DNA of 30,573 bases from Mailhella massiliensis (GCF_020741395.1 NZ_DYZA01000156.1:1-30573); one strand, 5' to 3'. Counted from the stretch's first letter, positions 1 to 7,949 are shown. Made by a program: numbers and translations. Notes: generated by a model from the sequence alone, not told the origin.

Positions 1-72
1 ATACCTCCCGCTGGGCTGCGCTGGCGGTACGACGCAGACACCGGGCATATGTTCCCTTACCGCACATACTAA
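1..72 (+). CDS. Possible 3' end of a gene cut by the window edge
   Basis: Frame 1 is open from the first base and stops with TAA at 70-72, giving about 23 residues that end in DTGHMFPYRTY. Codon use (GCT, CTG, CGC, TAC, GAC, ACC) resembles the real genes nearby, which is the only reason to favour it. The other two forward frames are also open here, so the assignment is weak and no family can be named from so short a piece. No clear terminator follows it on the plus strand. Confidence 0.3.
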   Translation: MPPAGLRWRYDADTGHMFPYRTY

Positions 73-250
73 CAGATTTCACCGGCAAGGGCCAGTCAGG
101 AACAGGGCTCTACGTCCTTTGGTACACAGAAAAGCGGAACTTTCTCTCCAGACAGTCCTTTCCTGCTCAACATTCTGAAAACGCCTCCGAAAAATCCCCC
201 CCTGTCGGGTAGAGAATGAACGCTGCCAAAGGCTGCCCTGCAAAGGGCAT

Positions 251-273
251 AAAAAAACCGGCACAGGGCCGGT
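251..273 (-). terminator. Intrinsic terminator of the small winged-helix gene
   Basis: Read on the minus strand, a perfect 6-bp stem (ACCGGC/GCCGGT) with a 5-nt loop is followed at once by seven T residues. It lies 26 bp past the stop codon of the minus-strand gene at 299-475, so it most likely ends that transcript. Confidence 0.8.
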
Positions 274-298
274 GTTCAACATTGCTTCAGGGCAGGAA

Positions 299-475
299 CT
301 ATTCCGCCACAGGCTCGTAATAGCAACGCTTGGGGGAATAGATCTTCCCGGCCTTTTTCAGCTCGGCACAGGCTTTAGACACTTCCTTGGAATCCACGCC
401 GAGGGCTTTGGCAATATCCCCGGGACGGACGGGTTTGCCGGCTTCCTTCATGGCTTTGAGAACTTTATCTTCCAT
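299..475 (-). CDS. Small winged-helix/HTH protein, 58 aa
   Basis: The reverse strand encodes a 58-residue protein starting MEDKVLKAMKEAGKPVRPGD and ending RCYYEPVAE. The helix pattern, with GDIAKALGVDSKEVSKACAE as the HTH core and KKAGKIYSPKRCYYEP as a short wing, is that of a minimal MarR/winged-helix DNA-binding domain, with no room for an effector domain. The ATG is preceded by AAGGAG at a good distance, a promoter-like pair lies about 60-90 bp upstream, and a strong terminator follows, so it looks like a self-contained unit. Related small helix-turn-helix proteins of this kind are familiar in sulfate reducers, but the target is unknown. A DNA-binding role is inferred from the fold pattern only. 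Its own promoter region and that of the divergent lipoprotein gene share the upstream gap, which would be an obvious place for it to act. Confidence 0.75.
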   Translation of the reverse strand: MEDKVLKAMKEAGKPVRPGDIAKALGVDSKEVSKACAELKKAGKIYSPKRCYYEPVAE

Positions 476-813
476 GCTAATCTCCTTGTTATCCGGCGCA
501 TCCCTTGCGCCTGTTTCCTGCTTCTACCTTTTCTCTCTATAAAAGGCAATACTTATTGGGAACAATTCCTGATTATTTTTTTCTTTCGGCTCAATCATGA
601 ACTCCCCTTCGTATCGAGCGAAAAAAACGCCTCGCCCGGCCCGAGAAAATGCCTTACCGCTGAGTCATGAAGATCCCGGCCTACGGGAAAATTAAGGCGC
701 AGATGCACCGCATACCCGGATTTTCCCTTGTCGGATAAGTGTTCCGCTCCAGGCACGCCACAAACATCCTCCAAAAAAATACGCCGCTTCGAAAACGTCC
801 CCGCGAGATAACC
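476..813. other. Divergent intergenic region, 338 bp
   Basis: This gap separates the minus-strand winged-helix gene from the plus-strand lipoprotein gene. A sigma70-like promoter for the minus gene is visible at 536-565. No convincing promoter for the plus gene, no hairpin and no conserved small ORF were found in the remainder; the frame of the lipoprotein gene stays open back to a GTG at 739, but without a ribosome binding site. Confidence 0.5.
536..565 (-). promoter_or_regulatory. Candidate sigma70 promoter for the small winged-helix gene
   Basis: On the minus strand TTGTTC (560-565) and TATAGA (536-541) are separated by 18 bp in an AT-rich patch, about 60 bp upstream of the ATG at 475. 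The match is partial, so this is a candidate only. Confidence 0.45.
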
Positions 814-2766
814 ATGAAAACGTCCTTCCCTCTTCTTTTTGTCCTGCCCGTCCTGGCCCTGCTTTTTTCCTGCTCACCGGAAACGCCCGTTGCCGAAAGG
901 CCGATCAGGCCCGGCCCGGCCTATATTCAATGGCTTGAAGAACAGGCCTGCCTGCGCAAGGCTGCGGAACTGACCTCCATCGTCAGCGGTTCCTCTTTAA
1001 GCTGGCGTCACGGTTCACGGATCTCAATGCTGCCTGACGACGCCGGGACATGGTTTCGCGCCTCCCCTGCTCTCACGGCATGGGCAGGGCAGAAAACCTT
1101 TCTGGCCGCCTTCGGGCAAAAAAATATGGCGCAGGAACTTGCGGTACTCGGCATACAGGGTGTCTATTTTTCCGGCATGGCCGACACCGGCGACGACTGG
1201 GCGGGCCGCTCCCCCGAAAGCGGACTTGGAGAAGATGCGACAAGCCTTTCTTTCGGCCGGGCAGCCGGACAAGATGAAGAATACGAAGCGCTGCTCGCCG
1301 CTTTTTCCGAGGCAGAGCTTCTGTCCGGGGGAGTCCTGCCTCCCGCCCATACCGGAATGGGACCGGACTTCTTCCTTGCCGTGCGCTCCGTGCGCGACTA
1401 TCCGGGCCTCTATGCCATGGCGGAAATCCCGCAGCCGCTATGGTCCATCCTGCCCGACCTTAACGAAGGGGAAAAGGCTGCTCTTTCCCCCGCAGCAACA
1501 AAGGCTCTCGCCTCACGCGGCGTCATGGCTCCGGCCCTTGTGCAGGACGCGCCGGGATTTGCGCATACCCCGTGCGGCTGGGCCGCCACAGGTCCCGTCA
1601 CCGGGGTGGATGGCGTGAAAAGGCGTTGGATATACCGCTGGTTCGAAACCCCGGAAAGGCCGGTCCTCCACTGGGACGACCCCTCCGGCTCGGCCCGGCG
1701 CATCATGGAGGCCGGACTCATAAAGCAGGCGGGGTTGCGTCATCAGGTTCTCGTGGGCGTACACGCGGCGGCATGGATGGGGCTGGACGCCGTCTCTTCC
1801 GTCCAATTTTCTCCCTCCGGAGAAGCTCTGGAGCCCGGTTTGTCGGCCCTGCGCACGCTTGCGCGCAACGCCCACCGCTACGGCGCAGCCCTGCTTGTAG
1901 AAGACGGACTTCCCATGGAAAAGCTCGTCTCTATTCAGGACACGGGAGTGGACTTCTGCTTCGACAGTGTGCTCTCCCCCTCGCTGGACAAATCCCTTCT
2001 GGTACAAGACGCCCGCCCCGTACGGGAAAGCCTTCGACACTCTCTTGCCATAGGGGTAGATCATCGTGCCCTGTGGCGCGGTGCGGCGGACGGCATGCCC
2101 TGCACGCTCACCGGGAAGATCATCCCTCTCTTGCCGGAAGGCTGGAGGCGGCTGCTCCTCCACGGAGAAGGGGAAAAGACCTTGCGTGTCAATGCTCCCA
2201 CCCTCGCCGCCATAAGCTCCGGCCTTCCCCCCGGGGAAAGACCGGATGGGGAGCTCCTCTCTACCCTGGAAAACGCCCACATGCTCCAGATAGCGACGCG
2301 GGCCTTTCTGCCCGGCCTGCTCATGCTTTCCGGTTCCGACCTTTCGGGGGGCCTGCCTCAGGGAGCGGACTGGCCGGCTACGCCGCCTCTCTGGCAACTG
2401 GACAAAACCCCGGCAGGCCGAGGCCTGCCGTCAGGGCTCTCTTTATACAGCCTCCCGGGGAACGAAGCACGAAAAAAACTGGCAGACATACTTGCCGCAC
2501 GGGCAAAGAGCGGCGTCTCCCGGGGGACGCTCTGCCTTGTGCCGGACTGCAGGGAGGCAAGCGTCCTCATCACGGCAAGCACCCTGCCCTCCGGCGGCAC
2601 TCTGGTCTTTTTCGGCAACTTCTCTGCAACAAGCGCCGCCTTTACCCCGGACTTTCCCCTCTGGGAAAAAACGCAAACAAAAACCGACCTTGTTTCCGAC
2701 GAACCCTTTCTGGAAAACACCATGGTTCTCCCCCCGTGGGGCTGGAGCGCCGTACTGCTGCACTGA
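814..2766 (+). CDS. Lipoprotein resembling trehalose-synthase-type GH13 protein, catalytic motifs eroded
   Basis: This gene encodes 650 residues. The ATG at 814 is chosen because it opens a classic lipoprotein signal (MKTSFPLLF, hydrophobic core, lipobox LFSC with Cys20); the frame runs back to a GTG at 739, but that would bury the signal. Ser at +2 predicts sorting to the outer membrane. The stretch AHTGMGPDFFLAVRSVRDYP (about 178-197) followed by GLYAMAEIP resembles the trehalose synthase/maltose glucosyltransferase branch of GH13. Later blocks align loosely with its barrel: GLDAVSS (about 323-329) where GFRxDA is usual, and LLVEDG (about 360-365) at the acid/base position. The arginine of region II and the NHD motif of region IV are not visible, so a working trehalose synthase is doubtful. 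The C-terminus ends in a beta-rich segment (LVFFGNFS, WGWSAVLLH) like the GH13 C-domain. A carbohydrate-binding or remodelled enzyme in the envelope is inferred. The next gene is a membrane glycosyltransferase. Confidence 0.6.
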   Translation: MKTSFPLLFVLPVLALLFSCSPETPVAERPIRPGPAYIQWLEEQACLRKAAELTSIVSGSSLSWRHGSRISMLPDDAGTWFRASPALTAWAGQKTFLAAFGQKNMAQELAVLGIQGVYFSGMADTGDDWAGRSPESGLGEDATSLSFGRAAGQDEEYEALLAAFSEAELLSGGVLPPAHTGMGPDFFLAVRSVRDYPGLYAMAEIPQPLWSILPDLNEGEKAALSPAATKALASRGVMAPALVQDAPGFAHTPCGWAATGPVTGVDGVKRRWIYRWFETPERPVLHWDDPSGSARRIMEAGLIKQAGLRHQVLVGVHAAAWMGLDAVSSVQFSPSGEALEPGLSALRTLARNAHRYGAALLVEDGLPMEKLVSIQDTGVDFCFDSVLSPSLDKSLLVQDARPVRESLRHSLAIGVDHRALWRGAADGMPCTLTGKIIPLLPEGWRRLLLHGEGEKTLRVNAPTLAAISSGLPPGERPDGELLSTLENAHMLQIATRAFLPGLLMLSGSDLSGGLPQGADWPATPPLWQLDKTPAGRGLPSGLSLYSLPGNEARKKLADILAARAKSGVSRGTLCLVPDCREASVLITASTLPSGGTLVFFGNFSATSAAFTPDFPLWEKTQTKTDLVSDEPFLENTMVLPPWGWSAVLLH

Positions 2767-2796
2767 CGCTTTCTACGCGCAGTCAGGAAAAGCGTC
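2765..2796 (+). terminator. Weak hairpin after the GH13-like lipoprotein gene
   Basis: GACGCTTT (2765-2772) and AAAGCGTC (2789-2796) form a perfect 8-bp inverted repeat that begins inside the stop codon. There is no T-run after it, so it may be a factor-assisted terminator or an mRNA 3' stabiliser rather than an intrinsic terminator. Confidence 0.35.
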
Positions 2797-2883
2797 ATCT
2801 TCGGCAGGCAAGGACATGAAAAATCGCCCTGAATACGGCGCAGGGCTTGCACCATTCAGGATATTTTGGGATACTTTCCACAC

Positions 2884-2912
2884 TTGTCGACATGTTTGGA
2901 TACCTTTTATGA
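2884..2912 (+). promoter_or_regulatory. Candidate sigma70 promoter for the glycosyltransferase gene
   Basis: TTGTCG (2884-2889) and TTATGA (2907-2912) are spaced by 17 bp, ending 18 bp before the ATG at 2931. This would give a very short leader. Position and spacing fit, but both hexamers are imperfect. Confidence 0.35.
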
Positions 2913-2930
2913 ACCTCAGCGGAGCCCGCC

Positions 2931-5192
2931 ATGGACGAAAAGATAGAACGCACGGAACAGGACAAGGAAAAACTTTCCGCAGGCAACAGCACTGCTCCCG
3001 CACAGGAAACGGAAGAATACGCAACCGAAGCCTCCCCGAAGGAAGAGTCCTCTGAAAGGCCTCCGCAGGCTGAAGCCCCCGCCGGCGAAGCAGAGGAAAA
3101 GGACAGCCCCGTTACGGAGGAAGACGCTCCTCAGGCAAAGCATGAAGCGGAAGAACCCGAAGCGACGGCAGAGGGGATGAAGGAATCTCCAGAAGAAGCC
3201 GAAGCGCCGAAAGAGGAAGACTCTGCGCCGGAAGAGGCGAAAGAAGCCCCGCTCGAACTCGCCAAGCCAGTGAAAAAGCGCAAGGTTGTCCGCAAAAAGT
3301 TTACAAAACCTGCCCCTGAAACGCCTCCACCCCCGCCCTCCGGCCCCGCTGCAAAAGTATTCGACGCACTTTCCTATGCGGGCCTGCCGTTGCTCATCGT
3401 ATTCGCCGCGGCCATGACTTTCCTTGAAGTGTGGCAGGTACGCGACTTGTGGTTCTCCGACGAAGTGCGCCTCGCCGACGCCTTCATGAATCTCAGAAAC
3501 GGCGACTGGCTCATGCTCACCCTGAACGGTCTGCCCTATCCCGACAAACCGCCGCTCTATTTCTGGTTCATGGAGGCTTTGTGCCTGATCCCGGGCGTCA
3601 CCATGCCCATGGTCTTCTTCCTGGCCGTGGCCGTTTCCCACGCGCTGTTCATCGGCTCCATCTGGCTGCTGGCACGCGGCACAGGGCATGACAGGCGCGT
3701 TGCCTTTGCCTCCGGCCTGATTGCTTTAAGCTGCCTCTATATCAGCGGCGCAGCCTGCTACCCCCGCATGGATCTTCTGTTCGCCGCCGTAGTCACGCTG
3801 GGCATGACTTGCCTGTATCGCGGCTGGATCAAGTCTTTCGCCCCCTTCTGGCTGACGGCAGGCTTCCTGCTCATGGGCGTGGCCACGCTCATCAAGAGCC
3901 CTCTCGGCATCGCCTTCGCCGTGGTCGCCAGTATCCTTTTCCTGTTCTGGCGGGGTACTCCCGGCCGTCTGAACGGACGCGACGGCCTGCCCGGCTTCCT
4001 GCTCATGCTCCTTCTCATCGCGGCCTGGCTCGGTATGCTCTACCTTGAAGGACACCAGGACTACCTGCGCGACATGCTGGGCACGCAGCTTGCAGGGCGG
4101 GTGCTGCAGGGCGGGCATCACGCCGAAGTGTGGTGGTACTATCTGGCCGCCATCCCGATCATCTGGGCGCCTTGGGTGCTCATCATCCTCTTCGTGAACT
4201 GGTTCGCGGCCCTGCGCGGCATCCCCGCCGCATGGAAAAGCCGCAGAGAAAACGGAGGCTCCAGCTGGCTGTGGATATGGTTCTTCTCCGGTGTGGCCAT
4301 GCTCTCCTGCGTGCAGGCCAAAATGGCCGTGTACGCTCTGCCCCTGCTTGCTCCCCTCGCCGTGCTCACCGGCCGCTCTCTGCTCCGCCTCACCCCCGGC
4401 AGAAGCCGCTGCTTCTTCAGCCTCACCTCCACCATCCTGGCTCTCGCAGGCCTTGCCCTCGTGCTCGTGGATGTGTTTCCCCTCATCAGACCGTATGTGG
4501 AAGGCTTCCTGCCGCCCATCCCGGCCGTGGTCAACCCCTGGCTGGATGCGCTTGACGGCACCATGTACATGGGCGGCATCCTTGTGCTGCTCGCCGTCGT
4601 CCTGCTCTTCTTCACCAGGCTTTCCATGCCCGGCGGAGCTCTGCTCGTCACCAGCATCGGCATGATCGCCCTGCTCCAGCCCTATCACTTCTTTGTGGCG
4701 CCCTCCATGGACAAGCTCCTGAGCCCGCGCGCCCAGGCTGCCGCCATGGCCGAAAAGGTGAAAGAAGGTTATGCCCCGGCCGCATTCCACGTCTATCCCG
4801 GCGCCTATGCCTGGCACCTCAATGAAATCATGGCTCCCGCCGGAAAACGCCTTGTCGTACCCGACCTTGCCGATGAAAAGGCCAGGGACGCATGGCTGAA
4901 GGCCCACCCCAAAGCCGTCATGGCCATGCCCAAGGCCGACTGGGAAGCCTGGGAAGGCAAGCCTGCCGGAGCGGAAACGATTCTCACCGCCTGGATGGTG
5001 CATAAGCCTTATGTGGTAGCCGTGTTCAACGAAGGGGCTCCGGCTGCTCCCTCCGCCGAAACTCAGGCCGCCGCACAGGCCCCGGCCCCTGAGCAGACTC
5101 CCGAAGTTCCCGCTCAGATCCCTGAAAACACGCCTCAGGCCCCCGCTCCGACGGCGCCGGCTCCCGAAACCCCGGCGGCCTCCGCCCTGTAA
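2931..5192 (+). CDS. ArnT/PMT-like (GT-C fold) membrane glycosyltransferase with long low-complexity tails
   Basis: This gene encodes 753 residues. The core (about 145-690) is a polytopic membrane protein with the signature of the ArnT/GT83 and related PMT families: WFSDEVR (Asp177-Glu178 in the first periplasmic loop, the catalytic acidic pair of this fold), then NLRNGDWLMLTLNGLPYPDK and PPLYFW. Such enzymes move a sugar from a polyprenyl phosphate carrier onto an envelope acceptor on the periplasmic side. Flanking the core are two features not usual in the family. An N-terminal tail of about 110 residues consists almost wholly of Glu, Ala, Pro, Lys and Ser, followed by a basic patch (VKKRKVVRKKFTK, about 114-126) and a proline run just before the first membrane segment. 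A Pro/Ala/Glu/Gln-rich C-terminal tail runs from about 700 to the end. By family topology the N-tail would be cytoplasmic and the C-tail periplasmic. Substrate and acceptor cannot be told. A strong terminator follows. Confidence 0.8.
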   Translation: MDEKIERTEQDKEKLSAGNSTAPAQETEEYATEASPKEESSERPPQAEAPAGEAEEKDSPVTEEDAPQAKHEAEEPEATAEGMKESPEEAEAPKEEDSAPEEAKEAPLELAKPVKKRKVVRKKFTKPAPETPPPPPSGPAAKVFDALSYAGLPLLIVFAAAMTFLEVWQVRDLWFSDEVRLADAFMNLRNGDWLMLTLNGLPYPDKPPLYFWFMEALCLIPGVTMPMVFFLAVAVSHALFIGSIWLLARGTGHDRRVAFASGLIALSCLYISGAACYPRMDLLFAAVVTLGMTCLYRGWIKSFAPFWLTAGFLLMGVATLIKSPLGIAFAVVASILFLFWRGTPGRLNGRDGLPGFLLMLLLIAAWLGMLYLEGHQDYLRDMLGTQLAGRVLQGGHHAEVWWYYLAAIPIIWAPWVLIILFVNWFAALRGIPAAWKSRRENGGSSWLWIWFFSGVAMLSCVQAKMAVYALPLLAPLAVLTGRSLLRLTPGRSRCFFSLTSTILALAGLALVLVDVFPLIRPYVEGFLPPIPAVVNPWLDALDGTMYMGGILVLLAVVLLFFTRLSMPGGALLVTSIGMIALLQPYHFFVAPSMDKLLSPRAQAAAMAEKVKEGYAPAAFHVYPGAYAWHLNEIMAPAGKRLVVPDLADEKARDAWLKAHPKAVMAMPKADWEAWEGKPAGAETILTAWMVHKPYVVAVFNEGAPAAPSAETQAAAQAPAPEQTPEVPAQIPENTPQAPAPTAPAPETPAASAL

Positions 5193-5199
5193 ACTCCCC

Positions 5200-5240
5200 G
5201 TGCCCGGAGCGTTTTCCCGCCGCTCCGGGCACGATTTTTT
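5200..5240 (+). terminator. Strong intrinsic terminator after the glycosyltransferase gene
   Basis: A 12-bp perfect GC-rich stem (GTGCCCGGAGCG/CGCTCCGGGCAC) with a 9-nt loop is followed by GA and six T residues, starting 8 bp after the stop codon. Confidence 0.93.
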
Positions 5241-5275
5241 CCGCACCGGCAGAACCTCAACCCGGATATATGATT

Positions 5276-5878
5276 ATGAGCTACCTCGCCCTCGTTTTCT
5301 GTGTCGCCTTAGCCTTCTTTCTCGGCGCCGTCCCCTTCGGGCTGGTCATTGCCAAAACCTTCAAGGGGATAGACCCGCGCAAGGCGGGGAGCGGCAACAT
5401 AGGTTCCACCAATGTCGCCCGCCTCTGCGGCCTGCCCTGGGGCATACTCACGCTTTTCTGCGACATTATGAAAGGCCTTCTGCCCGTGCTTCTGGCCACG
5501 GCCATGCTGCCTTCCCCCTACATGCAGAGCGCTGTGGCCCTGGCGGCGGTAACGGGGCATGTGAAATCGCCCTTCCTCGGCTTCAAGGGCGGCAAGGGTG
5601 TGGCTACCACCATCGGCGCACTTCTGCCCCTGGCCTTCTGGCCGCTTCTCTGCGCCGTGCTCTGCTGCGTGGCCGTCATCGCCGTCACACGCTATGTTTC
5701 CCTGGGCTCCATGGTCATGTCCGTATCCCTCGTGATCTTTTACGCCCTCTTCGGACGTTTCGACCTGGAACCGCTCGCCATTATCCTCTGCGCCATGATC
5801 ATCTGGGCGCATCGCGCCAACATAGGCCGCCTCATGAGAGGAGAAGAAAGTAAATTCCTTGCAGGAAAAAAGCGCTGA
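5276..5878 (+). CDS. plsY: Glycerol-3-phosphate acyltransferase PlsY
   Basis: PlsY is the integral membrane enzyme that transfers an acyl group from acyl-phosphate to glycerol-3-phosphate, the first step of phospholipid synthesis. About 200 residues, the usual family size, with several hydrophobic segments. The family motifs are clear: AGSGNIGSTNVARLCG (glycerol-phosphate/acyl-phosphate binding loop) and GFKGGKGVATTIG (glycine-rich loop). An in-frame ATG lies 6 bp upstream at 5270, but the only GGA-like binding site sits 3 bp from that one and 9 bp from the ATG at 5276, so the second start is preferred. The gene lies between two terminators with no neighbour of the pathway; plsX is not in the window. 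Confidence 0.93.
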   Translation: MSYLALVFCVALAFFLGAVPFGLVIAKTFKGIDPRKAGSGNIGSTNVARLCGLPWGILTLFCDIMKGLLPVLLATAMLPSPYMQSAVALAAVTGHVKSPFLGFKGGKGVATTIGALLPLAFWPLLCAVLCCVAVIAVTRYVSLGSMVMSVSLVIFYALFGRFDLEPLAIILCAMIIWAHRANIGRLMRGEESKFLAGKKR

Positions 5879-5944
5879 ATCTCATAAAAAAGCCTGCTCT
5901 TTACAACATCCTTATACTAGACCTTCCGCATCTTCTATGCTACG

Positions 5945-5974
5945 TTGTCTTTTAAGAACAAAAGACCGTATGAT
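5945..5974 (+). promoter_or_regulatory. Candidate sigma70 promoter for the hibernation factor gene
   Basis: TTGTCT (5945-5950) and TATGAT (5969-5974) are spaced by 18 bp, about 70 bp upstream of the start codon. TATGAT is a good -10 match. The intervening leader (about 5981-6042) is GC-rich and can fold into two hairpins. Confidence 0.55.
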
Positions 5975-6042
5975 CCAAGGTCTTTGCGTCCCATGAACGC
6001 GGGGGTAGCCCGCTCCCGGCCTGGCCGGGGAAGGAATTGCTT

Positions 6043-6375
6043 ATGCAGATTGAAGTCGTTTTCCGTAATCTCACCCCTTCCGATCCCCTGAAGAACTACG
6101 CTCTCAAGCGTTTCCAGAAGATAGACCGCATGGTCGGTGATGAGGAGGCAAAGCTTCTGGTCACGCTTTCCATGGAAAGCAACAGGCCGAAAGTCGACCT
6201 GCTGCTCACGGGGCAGGACGTGAACTTCGCCGCCAGTGAAAGGAACGACGACATGTATGCCGCCATAGACCTGTGCAACGACCGTATTGGCCAGCAGCTG
6301 CGCAAAGCCAGTGAACGCCGCAGTCAGATCAACCGCGATACCATGGTCAATGCTCTGGGAGAAGCCGACGAGTAA
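6043..6375 (+). CDS. hpf: Ribosome hibernation promoting factor, short form (HPF/YfiA family)
   Basis: The product (110 residues) belongs to the S30AE/HPF family, which binds the 30S decoding region and silences idle ribosomes. It begins MQIEVVFRNLTPSDPLKNYA and has the expected beta-alpha-beta-beta-beta-alpha pattern, with a typical NFAASERNDDMYAAIDLC stretch before the last helix. It stops soon after the RNA-binding domain, so it lacks the C-terminal dimerisation domain of long HPF. The ATG at 6043 is preceded by AAGGA at 7 bp; a TTG two codons upstream is less suitable. It has its own promoter candidate and terminator. In many Proteobacteria this gene sits beside rpoN; here it does not. 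Confidence 0.9.
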   Translation: MQIEVVFRNLTPSDPLKNYALKRFQKIDRMVGDEEAKLLVTLSMESNRPKVDLLLTGQDVNFAASERNDDMYAAIDLCNDRIGQQLRKASERRSQINRDTMVNALGEADE

Positions 6376-6406
6376 GTCGTTCCCCAGTAGTTTCCAGTAA
6401 TATCCG

Positions 6407-6439
6407 CCTCCGGCCCCATGGGGTCGGAGGTTCTTTTTT
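6407..6439 (+). terminator. Intrinsic terminator after hpf
   Basis: A long stem (CCTCCGGCCCC against GGGGTCGGAGG, one mismatch) is followed by TTCTTTTTT, 31 bp after the stop codon. Confidence 0.9.
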
Positions 6440-6530
6440 ATGTCGCTTCGAACCGCCCGTGAAACGCAGGAAATTTTATACGTATATCTCTTCCCTCCGC
6501 AGCCGCTTCACGGGGCCTGAAAATTTTTTC

Positions 6531-6559
6531 GTGACAAGCGAAGTCAAAAAAAGTATCTT
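6531..6559 (+). promoter_or_regulatory. Candidate sigma70 promoter for the phosphofructokinase gene
   Basis: GTGACA (6531-6536, five of six matches to TTGACA) and TATCTT (6554-6559) are separated by exactly 17 bp. The predicted start of transcription is about 20 bp before the ATG at 6588. Confidence 0.5.
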
Positions 6560-6587
6560 TTCCGCTCTATGATTTTGGAGGCTTCAA

Positions 6588-7874
6588 ATGAGTCACGAAA
6601 TAGATACGCACATCATGACGGTCGGTAAGGCCAAAATAGACAATCCGGCCATAGGGCCCTATGTCGATGATACTCCCGTCCCCTTCTACCTCGACGCCGA
6701 ACATGGCGGAGAAGACGTTCAGGGGCTCGAAGGCGCTCCCGTTTCCATCGAGCAGGCCGGTCCCCGCAGCCATGTTTACTACGATCCCGGCAAGACCCGG
6801 GCGGCCATTGTCACCTGCGGCGGCCTGTGCCCCGGCCTCAACGACGTCATCCGCGCCCTGGTTCTGGAATCCTATTACGGCTACGGCGTGCGCTCCATCC
6901 TCGGCATCCGCTACGGCCTGGAAGGCTTCATTCCCAAGTATCATCACGATATCATGGAGCTGACGCCGCGCAATGTTTCGGAAATCCACACCTTCGGCGG
7001 AACCATTCTCGGCTCTTCCCGCGGCCCTCAGAGCTCTGAGGAAATCGTGGACGCCCTGGAGCGCATGAACGTCAACATCCTGTACATCATAGGCGGCGAC
7101 GGCACCATGAAGGCTGCATCGGCCATTCAGGAAGAAATCTTCCGCCGTAATCTGCACACCTCCGTCATCGGAATTCCCAAGACCATCGACAACGATATCA
7201 ACTTCGTTCCCAAATCCTTCGGCTTCGACACCGCCGTGGACGTGGCTACCTCGTCCCTGCGCTGTGCGCACACCGAGGCTATCGGCGCACCCTACGGCGT
7301 GGGTCTCGTCAAGCTCATGGGCCGCGAATCCGGCTTCATCGCCGCTCAGGCCACTCTTTCTCTGAACGTCGTCAACTTCGTGCTCGTGCCCGAAGTCCCC
7401 TTCAAGCTGGAAGGTGAAGGAGGCCTTCTTCCCGCGCTGGAAGAACGCCTGAAAAACCGCTCCCATGCCGTCATCGTCGCCGCCGAAGGCGCCGGGCAGG
7501 ACCTGCTCACCGCAAGCGGCAAAACCGACGCTTCCGGCAACCGCGTACTCGGCGACATAGGCCTCTTTCTGCAGAAGGCCATCAAGAACTATTTCTCCAC
7601 CAAGGACATGGACGTCACCGTCAAGTACATCGACCCGAGCTACATCGTGCGTTCCGTGCCCGCCAACACCAACGACAGAGTTTACTGCGGTCTTCTCGGC
7701 AGAAACGCCGTCCACGCGGCCATGGCCGGCAAGACCAATATGGTGGTGGCCCGCCTCATGGATCGTTTCGTGCATCTGCCTCTTCAGCTCGTCACGCGCC
7801 GCCGCCGCCATATTGATATCAAATCCAACTACTGGCGTTCCGTCATCGCAACCACGGGCCAGCGCCTCTCCTAA
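6588..7874 (+). CDS. pfkA: 6-phosphofructokinase, ATP-type signature
   Basis: The enzyme phosphorylates fructose-6-phosphate to fructose-1,6-bisphosphate in glycolysis. 428 residues, longer than E. coli PfkA because of an N-terminal extension of about 70 residues, as in the plant-like/clostridial long group. Motifs in order: GGLCPGLNDVIR (about 78-89), IIGGDGTMKAA (about 167-177), IPKTIDNDI (Asp201 is the expected catalytic base) and MGRESGF (about 244-250). Gly in GGDGT, rather than the Asp of GGDDS, points to ATP and not pyrophosphate as phosphoryl donor, although PKTIDND is shared with pyrophosphate enzymes. The ATG has a strong TTGGAGG site. Single-gene unit with its own promoter candidate and terminator. 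Confidence 0.92.
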   Translation: MSHEIDTHIMTVGKAKIDNPAIGPYVDDTPVPFYLDAEHGGEDVQGLEGAPVSIEQAGPRSHVYYDPGKTRAAIVTCGGLCPGLNDVIRALVLESYYGYGVRSILGIRYGLEGFIPKYHHDIMELTPRNVSEIHTFGGTILGSSRGPQSSEEIVDALERMNVNILYIIGGDGTMKAASAIQEEIFRRNLHTSVIGIPKTIDNDINFVPKSFGFDTAVDVATSSLRCAHTEAIGAPYGVGLVKLMGRESGFIAAQATLSLNVVNFVLVPEVPFKLEGEGGLLPALEERLKNRSHAVIVAAEGAGQDLLTASGKTDASGNRVLGDIGLFLQKAIKNYFSTKDMDVTVKYIDPSYIVRSVPANTNDRVYCGLLGRNAVHAAMAGKTNMVVARLMDRFVHLPLQLVTRRRRHIDIKSNYWRSVIATTGQRLS

Positions 7875-7915
7875 AATTTTTAAAGTGAGAAAAACTCAGC
7901 CATACCGTCGAGTCG

Positions 7916-7949
7916 AAGGCCTCCGCATCATGGATGCGGAGGCCTTTTT
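7916..7949 (+). terminator. Strong intrinsic terminator after pfkA
   Basis: A perfect 12-bp stem (GGCCTCCGCATC/GATGCGGAGGCC) closed by a 3-nt loop is followed by five T residues, 41 bp past the stop codon. Confidence 0.93.

Noticed and set aside
79..282. 67-codon minus-strand frame at the left edge
   Set aside because: It begins inside the terminator of the winged-helix gene and has no binding site or motif.
1513..2397. 294-codon antisense frame and the 415-codon plus frame over the GH13-like gene
   Set aside because: Both are Arg/Pro/Gly-rich shadows; only the frame from 814 has a signal peptide and barrel-like sequence.
3726..5246. 506-codon frame antisense to the glycosyltransferase gene
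   Set aside because: Long antisense frames are expected from GC-biased codons; its His/Gly/Glu-rich composition is typical of a shadow and it has no family motif.
6567..7811. 414-codon frame antisense to pfkA
   Set aside because: The sense strand encodes a full phosphofructokinase with all motifs; the antisense product is low in recognisable sequence.
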